64,000 nucleotides of DNA from an uncultured Bacteroidia bacterium (GTDB taxonomy: Bacteria > Bacteroidota > Bacteroidia > NS11-12g > UBA955). The notes beneath the pieces are model-generated. The model searched no databases. It saw only the letters and a list, made by a program, of their open reading frames with translations, and was not told the origin of the DNA. The DNA lies in contig CALSPH010000001.1 in NCBI GenBank assembly GCA_943788195.1, forward strand, positions 557,673 to 621,672, in the 5' to 3' direction. Positions 16,974-24,271 of the stretch are shown one piece after another (the first letter of the stretch is position 1; every line of letters begins with the position of its first letter). Both the position numbers and the translations under genes were made by a program.

Positions 16974-19900
16974 TTGATTTTTCTTAAACACAGGGTATTA
17001 ATGATTGGCTTAATTATGTTGAGTCAATTGCTGTCGGCACAGGTAGCCGAAGTGCGGAAAGTGCATGATCAAGGGTTTACTACAATTGTCCCCAATGAAG
17101 GCCAATGGGAGGGACCGCATTACAATAGGGCTGAATTGGGTTTTGGTAATTTGTTTACTGATGATAAAGGGTACAAAATAACCCTATGGAATGGGCAACA
17201 AATGTGGAATCTGATGCATGAGTTTCATCAGTATAAGAATCTTAAAACCACTCAGGTGATTGACTATTGTGCGTTGCATTTCAATTTTTTGGACGGTAAC
17301 ACAAATCAAATACCTGAGTATAGTGTTCCAGCCAGCTGGAAAGAGGGATATTACTTAGATAATGATCCGGCCCAATGGGCTCCAAAGGTTCAGCCCTATT
17401 ATCAAATGACGAAGAAAAACGTCTATCCGGGGATTCATTTTCAACACAGCACGCTTGGTAATTACGCCAAATCAGAATGGCATATTCAACCCAAAGCCAA
17501 GCCAAGCCAAATTAAAATATCTATCGTAGGGGCTGATAGTATTCGTCTTATTTCTGGGGAATTGATTGTGTACACACCTGTAGGGAATTTAATAGAAAAG
17601 GCACCAGAGGCTTGGCAAATTAGGAATCAGGTAAAGTGGCCCATACAAGTTGGTTATAAGCTGAATGGGAATACACTTTCTTTTGAAATTGGGGAATATG
17701 ATCAAAATTACCCCTTGATTATCGATCCAGTGCTGGTTTTTTCTACCTACAGCGGGTCAGTATCGGATAATTTTGGATTTACCGCAACGTATGATTCTAA
17801 AGGGAGATTATATGCAGGAGGGATATCTGGTAAAACAGCTGCTGGAGGTAAATATCCAACTACACCCGGTGCTTTTCAAGATACCTTTCGGGGCGGAACC
17901 ACTACCGCTCCGGTTAATTTACGCAGCGATATTACGCTCTCAAAATACTCATCGGATGGAACCACTTTATTGTACGCTACCTATTTTGGCGGGTCAGGCA
18001 ATGATTTGCCCCACAGCCTTGTGGTGAATAGCCAGGATGAATTGTACGTGTTAGGCACCAGTTTTAGCACTAATTTCCCTACAAAAAAAGCCTACGATAA
18101 CTCACACAATGGCAATGCGGATATCGTTTTATTTCATTTCAATGAAGACTGTTCGCAGCTGTTGCACAGCACATACATTGGGGGAAGTAGTGCAGATGGA
18201 TTGAATGCGCCGACAAATGCAGGCTCCTTGGGATATAATTATGCAGATGATTTTAGAGGAGATATACTTACCGATGAAAATGGGAATGTTTATGTGGCCA
18301 CTTGCACCGCTTCTGGTAACTTTCCTACTTCGGATAGCGCCAGTCAAAAAAGTAAGGCAGGACAGCGAGATGCAATCATTTTTAGTTTGGATAGCACATT
18401 GAAGAAATTGCGTTTCAGTACATTCTGGGGCGGCACCAAAGATGACGCTGCGTATTCCGTAAAAATTAATTCAGAAGGAACGGTTTATGTAGGTGGTGGA
18501 ACGGCAAGTCCAGATTTTCCATCACGCGATTCGGTATATTTAGATACGTTTCAAGGAGGTTTAGCTGATGGGTTTATCTTAATGTTGGATAGCGCATTGG
18601 GTAAAATTAGCAAATCCACGTTGTTTGGCACAAATGTATATGATCAGGTTTATTTTCTGGATATAGACGAAAAGGATCGGGTGTATGCTGCAGGGCAGAC
18701 CGAGGGAAATCTGACACGCACAAATGGAACGTATGGAAAAGATAACACCAGTCAATTTGTGGCTGCTTTTGATAAAAACCTGCGCTATCTCCAATTTCAA
18801 ACTACTTTCGGCAATCGCACCAATAACCCAGAACTAAGTCCATCTGCATTCTTGGTAGACAATTGCTTCAATATTTATTATAGTGGCTGGGGGAGTGCAA
18901 TTGGCGGTCATCCTGGAACAACGGAAGGGCTTGAAACCAAGAATGCCAATTGGTCTTCCACGGATGGGGAAGATTTCTATCTAATTGTAATGAACAAAGA
19001 AGCCAAAGGGTTGGTCTACGCATCTTATATTGGTGGAACGCAAAGCGGGGATCATGTGGATGGTGGAACTTCCCGTTTTGATAAAAACGGGATTGTATAC
19101 CAATCGGTATGTGCAAGTTGTCCTCCTGGCGGTACATCTCAGTTAAGCGATTTTCCGACATCTGCCGGCAGTGCCTTTCCGATGAACCCGAGTGAACGAT
19201 GCAGCAACGCTAGTTTTAAACTGGATTTTCAGATAACCTATTTTACAGAAGCCAAATTTACTGCCCCAGCTAAGTTATGCATTGGCAAGGAGGTGCAATT
19301 CAACAATACGGGTCAGGGAACCAGTTTCAAATGGGATTTTGGAGATGGAAACTCGGATACAGCCAGAAATCCAACCCATACCTATGCAGATCCAGGTAAT
19401 TATACGGTCACTTTAATTACCATAGATTCTTTGTCCTGCAATTTGGCAGATACATTTAAACGACCAATTGAATTGTTGGAATCGCCAAAAGCAGGTTTTG
19501 AAATTGATTATAATCCATGTGAAAAGGGTAAAGTGACCTTTACGGATCAATCTGGTGGGGGTTCACAGAGTTGGGATTATGGAGACGGAATGACCGCAAG
19601 TGATTTTAACACAGAGCATATTTATACCAAAGATGGTCAGTATACCATTCGTCAAATATTAACCCTACCGAATGGTTGTGCAGACACTTTTGTAAAACAA
19701 GTCATACTAAGTTCCCAAGCTGGTGGGGCAATAAAATTATATAACGTATTTACACCAAATGATGACGGGTTTAACACTTGCTGGGTTCCAGAAGGGATTA
19801 ATACAGATTGTGAGGAGGTAGAATTCTTTATTTATAGTCGAAATGGGACACGTGTTTTTTCTTCCAAAACGGATGGGGCTTGCTGGAACGGAAAGCTATT

Positions 19901-20012
19901 TAACACGGGGAAAGTGCTCACCGAGGGCACCTATTATTCAATAATCGATATCAAACGTAAGGACACTGGAGAGGAAAGAAAAATATATGGCGTGATTACC
20001 CTGCTCAGATAA
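16974..20012 (+). CDS. Large surface protein: SBBP propeller, two PKD domains, T9SS type B sorting domain
   Basis: Secreted adhesin-like protein of 1012 residues. A signal peptide (HRVLMIGLIMLSQLLSAQ) is followed by a beta-rich N-terminal region (NEGQWEGPHYNRAELG...) typical of SBBP-repeat proteins. Residues about 270-700 hold repeats of the form FSTYSG...AYDSKGRLYAGG, LYATYFGGSG, HSTYIGGSS, YASYIGGT: beta-propeller (SBBP) units. Two PKD domains follow (FKWDFGDGNSDTARNPTHTY near 784; SWDYGDGMTASDF near 865). The C-terminus (LYNVFTPNDDGFN ... GTYYSIIDIKR...YGVITLLR) is a gliding-motility-type T9SS type B domain, often linked to SprF-like partners, which I do not see here. TTG 16974 is chosen over ATG 17001 because it gives a charged n-region; this is not certain. 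Confidence 0.85.
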   Translation: MIFLKHRVLMIGLIMLSQLLSAQVAEVRKVHDQGFTTIVPNEGQWEGPHYNRAELGFGNLFTDDKGYKITLWNGQQMWNLMHEFHQYKNLKTTQVIDYCALHFNFLDGNTNQIPEYSVPASWKEGYYLDNDPAQWAPKVQPYYQMTKKNVYPGIHFQHSTLGNYAKSEWHIQPKAKPSQIKISIVGADSIRLISGELIVYTPVGNLIEKAPEAWQIRNQVKWPIQVGYKLNGNTLSFEIGEYDQNYPLIIDPVLVFSTYSGSVSDNFGFTATYDSKGRLYAGGISGKTAAGGKYPTTPGAFQDTFRGGTTTAPVNLRSDITLSKYSSDGTTLLYATYFGGSGNDLPHSLVVNSQDELYVLGTSFSTNFPTKKAYDNSHNGNADIVLFHFNEDCSQLLHSTYIGGSSADGLNAPTNAGSLGYNYADDFRGDILTDENGNVYVATCTASGNFPTSDSASQKSKAGQRDAIIFSLDSTLKKLRFSTFWGGTKDDAAYSVKINSEGTVYVGGGTASPDFPSRDSVYLDTFQGGLADGFILMLDSALGKISKSTLFGTNVYDQVYFLDIDEKDRVYAAGQTEGNLTRTNGTYGKDNTSQFVAAFDKNLRYLQFQTTFGNRTNNPELSPSAFLVDNCFNIYYSGWGSAIGGHPGTTEGLETKNANWSSTDGEDFYLIVMNKEAKGLVYASYIGGTQSGDHVDGGTSRFDKNGIVYQSVCASCPPGGTSQLSDFPTSAGSAFPMNPSERCSNASFKLDFQITYFTEAKFTAPAKLCIGKEVQFNNTGQGTSFKWDFGDGNSDTARNPTHTYADPGNYTVTLITIDSLSCNLADTFKRPIELLESPKAGFEIDYNPCEKGKVTFTDQSGGGSQSWDYGDGMTASDFNTEHIYTKDGQYTIRQILTLPNGCADTFVKQVILSSQAGGAIKLYNVFTPNDDGFNTCWVPEGINTDCEEVEFFIYSRNGTRVFSSKTDGACWNGKLFNTGKVLTEGTYYSIIDIKRKDTGEERKIYGVITLLR

Positions 20013-20018
20013 TTAGTT

Positions 20019-20384
20019 ATGCGTGCTATTCATTTATACAAATTTACTGCTTGTTTGGTATTGGTATTAAATGCGCTGCTTCAATGGCAAAATTGGAATC
20101 TGTTCTCATTTTCTCTTTTCCCTTATTTCACAAGTGATATCGCTAACATTAGTTATTCATTAGCCTTGCTTCTAATTGTGATTCTCGTAAACGAAAAGAA
20201 TTACAAATTCTTCCCTTTGTTTAATATATTGATATTTATAGACACAATATTGGTCTATGGAAATATGCGAAACTTCTTAATACATGTCATTTTTCTGGTT
20301 GCAATAACGCAAATGTTTTACTACATCTCAGTTAGGAATACAGCCCAAAAAGATGTCTTAAAACACCTAGTGGATAATGATTAA
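20019..20384 (+). CDS. Small multi-pass membrane protein, unknown
   Basis: 121 residues with four hydrophobic stretches (FTACLVLVLNALL, YSLALLLIVILV, FPLFNILIFIDTILVY, FLIHVIFLVAITQMFYYI) and a short charged tail. I do not recognise a family. It starts six bases after the T9SS-B gene and could be co-transcribed with it. No catalytic motif is visible. Confidence 0.6.
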   Translation: MRAIHLYKFTACLVLVLNALLQWQNWNLFSFSLFPYFTSDIANISYSLALLLIVILVNEKNYKFFPLFNILIFIDTILVYGNMRNFLIHVIFLVAITQMFYYISVRNTAQKDVLKHLVDND

Positions 20385-20393
20385 TATTTTGTT

Positions 20394-20401
20394 TAACTTT
20401 G
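20394..20401 (+). promoter_or_regulatory. -7 promoter element upstream of the truncated T9SS gene
   Basis: TAACTTTG, 39 bases before ATG 20441; a TTTG-rich stretch lies just upstream. Half-site evidence only. Confidence 0.35.
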
Positions 20402-20440
20402 CAAGTTATAGTCAATGGCTCAATTTTTATATAATACGTT

Positions 20441-20890
20441 ATGAAACTTAAATTTCTTTCGCTTTTTCTACTCTTCATTACGGGTGCTGGTCTTCAGGGT
20501 CAAACTACCCAAGATACCATAGATAATCCTTATTTCATTCAAATGATGCAGGATAGAACGGTCAATTTTTATCAGACGCAGCGAGCTGCAAATTTATTTT
20601 TTAATAATCGTGCACGTCAAAAAGGAGATGGGTGGAAACCGTATAAAAGGTGGGAGTGGCAGGCGCAACAAGAAATTGATGCATCGGGAAATTTCCCTAA
20701 TGTGTACATGCAAGATGCGCTGCGCGATTTAATGATTCAGCAGAGCAAAGGAAAAGATGTGTTTATGCCTGGGATTGGTGTAAAACGCCAAATCTGCGCG
20801 TTGATAATAGGCAGGCATGGGCACAGCACTGCCACAAGACAAGTTGCTTATTTTCTTGAACATATTATTGATAAAAACCGTGGGAACTAA
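20441..20890 (+). pseudogene. N-terminal remnant of a T9SS-secreted protein
   Basis: A signal peptide (FLSLFLLFITGAGLQGQ) leads into NPYFIQMMQDRTVNFYQTQ, RAANLFFNNRARQKGDGWK and PYKRWEWQAQQEIDASGNFPN. This block is the conserved N-terminus of long (usually >700 aa) Bacteroidota T9SS proteins with sialidase/VPS10-like propellers. Here it ends at 149 residues, and the last 50 or so run antisense through the end of the serine hydrolase gene (20729-21868), with no family resemblance. It is best read as a truncated relic whose remainder was lost in a deletion or rearrangement at about 20.76-20.84 kb. Confidence 0.6.
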
Positions 20891-21868
20891 AGAAACATCG
20901 GGATCGTCACCCATGCGAATCACCACCATATTTTGACTTGGTATTACACATACATATTGTCCGTTTTTTCCCATTCCGGCATACATGTCTGCTGGTGCTT
21001 CAGGAATGATTTGTCCATTGAACTGTAAGGTAGATCCCGGTAAACGGAAGCTCTCTTTGCCGTTTAGCCGCCATAAGTAGCCATATGCTTTATTTAAGCT
21101 TTGCGAAGTAGTTACACTCTCGCCCAAGAATTGGGTATCTCCCAATATTTTGGCTCCATCCCATTGGCCATTATTCAGCATTAGACTGCCAAACTTGGCC
21201 ATGTTTCGAGTGGTTGAAAAAAGCAAATTGTTGGGATTCACAAAAAACCATTGCCCCTTAATGCCTGTTTTTAAAGTCAATTCACTGAGCATGTATTGAT
21301 TGAAGTTTTTACCTGTTGCATTTTCGAGTACATCGCGCAAGAGGGTATAGGGTGGATTATGATAGTACCATCCTGTACCTGCATCTTTCCAATAGGTCAG
21401 GCAACTGGGGTTGGTGCAGTCCGGTTTGGTGAAATCCAACCCAGAAGTCATGGTTAATTGATGTTGCACGGTAATTTTACCTTCTTGTTCTGGAGTCAGA
21501 CTCGTCCAACCTTTTCCCAAATACTTGGAGCTGCTGTCTGATATGTTTAATAATCCTTGTTCTTGGGCTCGTCCGATTAAAAAACTTACCATCGTTTTGC
21601 CGGCACTGGCCCAATACCAAGTGCTATCCCGTCCGTGTCCATTGAAATATTGTTCCAAAACAATTTTGCCATCTTTAAGTACCATAAAGCCTTTGGTTTT
21701 GCCATCATCTAAAAATTGATAAAGCGAATTAATGCTGTCTTGACACCATCCCAATTCATTAGGACTCATCGTGTCCCAGATGTTTCCCGTTTTAGGTGGG
21801 AAGTAATATTGGGCATTTACTTGTGCCCCAATCAATACGAGCAAAATGGGTAGGATTAGTTTTTTCAT
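20729..21868 (-). CDS. Beta-lactamase-family serine hydrolase (exported), C-terminus altered
   Basis: Exported penicillin-binding-protein-like serine hydrolase. Signal peptide MKKLILPILLVLIGAQVNAQ (ATG 21868; the track's 21916 start adds an unlikely leader). Catalytic SxxK is S88-A-G-K91 in YWASAGKTMVSFL, and the YxN element is YHN in GWYYHNPPYT. TMTSGLDFTKPDCTNPSC and the RNMAKFGSLMLNNGQWDG block are typical of family members acting as esterases or D-Ala peptidases. The conserved sequence ends near VFINNMFKKIS; the last ~35 residues (AVPMPAYYQRADLAFYTNP...) come from sequence antisense to the truncated T9SS gene, so the native stop seems lost. Confidence 0.78.
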   Translation of the reverse strand: MKKLILPILLVLIGAQVNAQYYFPPKTGNIWDTMSPNELGWCQDSINSLYQFLDDGKTKGFMVLKDGKIVLEQYFNGHGRDSTWYWASAGKTMVSFLIGRAQEQGLLNISDSSSKYLGKGWTSLTPEQEGKITVQHQLTMTSGLDFTKPDCTNPSCLTYWKDAGTGWYYHNPPYTLLRDVLENATGKNFNQYMLSELTLKTGIKGQWFFVNPNNLLFSTTRNMAKFGSLMLNNGQWDGAKILGDTQFLGESVTTSQSLNKAYGYLWRLNGKESFRLPGSTLQFNGQIIPEAPADMYAGMGKNGQYVCVIPSQNMVVIRMGDDPDVSLVPTVFINNMFKKISNLSCGSAVPMPAYYQRADLAFYTNPRHKHIFSFALLNH

Positions 21869-21961
21869 AACTGCTTTAGTTAGACAGGCAAATTTAAAAA
21901 GGGTTGCATCTGCCAAATTACATAGAAAGAATTATTATTGCGCTGGGCTTTGTACACAGCA

Positions 21962-22933
21962 ATGCGACATATAAAAAACGGGGCACTTCTAAGTTGCTTA
22001 ATGCTAATGAGTCTGGCTGTTCAGGCACAGTTCCCAGGGGCTGCGGGCACCCAAAATTCTACCGCTATTCACAAAGATTCAACCCTTTTTATTGCATGGT
22101 CCAATCAATGTACCATAGAACGCGGATGGTTAAACGCTGCAAATCAGAGTTTAGGTAAAGCAAGTTTGGGCACTGCAATGAGTGCAACTGGGAAACCAGG
22201 AGAAAATGGGATCCTCAGTTTAGGGGATGGGGGAATAGCTATTGTGCAATTTGAGCAACCTATTAAAAACGGGCCAGGTGCGGACTTTGCCATTTTCGAG
22301 AATTCATTCAGTGACTTTTTTCTGGAATTGGCCTTTGTAGAAGTGAGCAGCGATAGTGTTTCTTGGGTTCGATTTCCTGCAACCTGCAACCTGTCTCAAG
22401 ATACACAGATTGGTCCTTTTGATGAAAAAAGTGATCCCACTAAATTGAATAATCTAGCTGGAAAATATCGCGCTCAATATGGGACTCCTTTTGATTTGGA
22501 AGAGTTGAAAGATTCGATGAGGCTAGACATGGACTCCATTGTGTATGTCCGAATCATTGATGCAGTGGGGAGTTTGAATCCAAGTGTTGGTACCAAAGAT
22601 AAAAATGGCAACTGGGTGAATGATCCATTTCCAACCCCTTTTCCTTCCAGTGGTTTTGACTTGGATGCGGTAGGAGTGATTCATCAGAATGTGGTGGGCA
22701 TCAAAAGGCCAAAGCGAGATTTGAGCTTCATAGTATACCCAAATCCAGCAAGGCAAAATACACCTATCAACTTTAAAGGGATTGATGAACAAACAGAAAT
22801 TTTAATCTATACAACTGATGGAAAATTAATAGCTCAAGGAGTGAAAGCTAAAGTTCAGAATCTGCACTTGGTTATAGGGCTTTATACTCTTTTAGCAAAT
22901 GGGAAGACTTGCAAATTGTCAGTGGTTGATTGA
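21962..22933 (+). CDS. Secreted T9SS type A cell-surface protein
   Basis: Signal peptide GALLSCLMLMSLAVQAQ (ATG 21962; the TTG at 21938 adds an unneeded leader). The mature region has LSLGDGGIAIVQFEQPIKNGPGADFAIFENSF and LAFVEVSSDSVSWVRFPA, followed by VGTKDKNGNWVNDPFPTPF and SSGFDLDAVGVIHQN: a recognisable Bacteroidota surface-protein module with a beta-sandwich look. The C-terminal sorting domain is short (FIVYPNPARQNTPINF ... GLYTLLANGKTCKLSV). It overlaps the convergent 22919 reading frame by about 15 bases. Function unknown beyond export. Confidence 0.72.
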   Translation: MRHIKNGALLSCLMLMSLAVQAQFPGAAGTQNSTAIHKDSTLFIAWSNQCTIERGWLNAANQSLGKASLGTAMSATGKPGENGILSLGDGGIAIVQFEQPIKNGPGADFAIFENSFSDFFLELAFVEVSSDSVSWVRFPATCNLSQDTQIGPFDEKSDPTKLNNLAGKYRAQYGTPFDLEELKDSMRLDMDSIVYVRIIDAVGSLNPSVGTKDKNGNWVNDPFPTPFPSSGFDLDAVGVIHQNVVGIKRPKRDLSFIVYPNPARQNTPINFKGIDEQTEILIYTTDGKLIAQGVKAKVQNLHLVIGLYTLLANGKTCKLSVVD

Positions 22934-23341
22934 GTGAATTCTTGCTACTAGGTAAGCAGTAGGTTCTTTTCTAACTTTAACCCATATCCCCTTTTTTCTT
23001 TTATAAACTTGTATGTAGTAGATCCATTTACCATCCACTTTCTTTGACTTTTCTTTAAGCTTTTCTATTGGTTTGCCCTGTTTGAAATTAATTAGGCTGG
23101 TAATTTTATTTGAATCTATATCAGCTAATTTTTCTGGAAAGGCTGAATTGAAATACTTCTTAGATTTGAAATCTCCATACTTAACAATTTGCTTTTTTTG
23201 CTCAAGAGAATTGAGCTGCGTGAATGTGTAGTTAGAATACATAAAATTCTTTAACCCTTCCTTTTTTGAAAATAGCCTTTCTAGTCTAGAACTTATTAAC
23301 TCTCTTCTTGTATGTTGCTGCTGTAACTTTCCCGTTGCTGA
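22919..23341 (-). pseudogene. 3' part of the MORN-like gene beyond an in-frame stop
   Basis: This frame is open for 140 codons directly after the TAA of the 237-aa ORF (23342-23344) and is in the same frame. It reads SATGKLQQQHTRRELISSRL..., continuing through the track's ORF (MYSNYTFTQLNSLEQKKQIV) to KEPTAYLVARIHSINH. The composition (lysine-rich, coding-like) and exact frame agreement suggest that one longer gene, 22919-24055 (378 codons), was split by a nonsense change. An independent short gene starting at ATG 23240-23242 is possible. Confidence 0.45.
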
Positions 23342-24055
23342 TTATGTTTTTTTGGAATGAGAAGTCTGAGAAGTCCATAAATTTCCTGAAGTATCATATT
23401 TTAATTCCTTTTTTGTAAAACCTTTTTTAGTCCATTTCTTTAAATAGGTTTGGGCACCAAAACTATTTCTTTTCTGAGTGATTCTTCGGAAAGTATTATA
23501 CTCCTTACGGAGTTTACCATTGGAATAGTAACTCTTATAAAAACTGTCTTTCTTTGACTTTTTTCTATGTTCTATTTTTATTCCCTCTCTGTTGAAATAG
23601 ATAAAATCTTTACTAACTACTCCATTTTTAAAAACGCCTTCTGCCCTAAGCTTTCCGGTGCGATAGTAGTCTTTTATATAACCGTCTGCAAGTTGATCAC
23701 AAGAGTAAAAGTGAGCTACACAAACGTGATGCTGAAAATTTAACTTATTGTTGTTATTGAATGTGTCAATAGAGTGATCACTTAAAATGTTTACTTTTAT
23801 GGGTTCATACATAAACCCTGGTCTATAAGTACTTCCAAAGTGTAGCAGGTAAATTCCGTAGTGAGGCACAATTATTTGATTCTTTCCATTGTTTTTCGTC
23901 TTAGTAAATACTTTGCCCTGATTATTATCTAACCAACAATTTATGAGTGTATCTACTTTTCCAGTACATGCATCAATAAATACAGGTTGAAACTTAATTT
24001 GCGCACTAAGTATTTGTATGATCAGAATCAAAATCAGCACTGAAAACCATTTCAT
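23342..24055 (-). CDS. Exported protein with MORN-like repeats (probably truncated)
   Basis: Signal peptide FSVLILILIIQILSAQ, then a small beta domain (IKFQPVFIDACTGKVDTLINC) and, from about residue 120, repeats of the MORN/toxin-antidote type: GYIKDYYRTGKLRAEGVFKNG, KDFIYFNREGIKIEHRKK, YKSYYSNGKLRKEYNTF. These Y-x-x-G-K-L-R units occur in secreted or outer-membrane proteins whose role is unclear. It ends at TAA 23342-23344, after which the same frame remains open for 140 codons. A minus-strand -7 box (TAATTTTG, 24061-24068) precedes it. Confidence 0.6.
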   Translation of the reverse strand: MKWFSVLILILIIQILSAQIKFQPVFIDACTGKVDTLINCWLDNNQGKVFTKTKNNGKNQIIVPHYGIYLLHFGSTYRPGFMYEPIKVNILSDHSIDTFNNNNKLNFQHHVCVAHFYSCDQLADGYIKDYYRTGKLRAEGVFKNGVVSKDFIYFNREGIKIEHRKKSKKDSFYKSYYSNGKLRKEYNTFRRITQKRNSFGAQTYLKKWTKKGFTKKELKYDTSGNLWTSQTSHSKKT

Positions 24056-24242
24056 TAGTACAAAATTATATTAAGAATATCAGTTTTTAAAATGGGAATT
24101 TACAAAAGGGTCGATTTATTTTTAGGAGATTAAAGCAATTGAAAACCTTGTTTTTTGCATACCATTTAAAATTCAAAATTAATCATTCAAAATTATAAAC
24201 CCCTACTTTTCCACAACGCTTTATCACTCTCTATAATTTATA

Positions 24243-24250
24243 TACTTTTG
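24243..24250 (+). promoter_or_regulatory. -7 promoter element of carB
   Basis: TACTTTTG fits TAnnTTTG and lies 21 bases before ATG 24272. The -33 position shows only TTT (no clear TTG). Confidence 0.4.
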
Positions 24251-24271
24251 CCTAATTTTAGACAAAAGATA

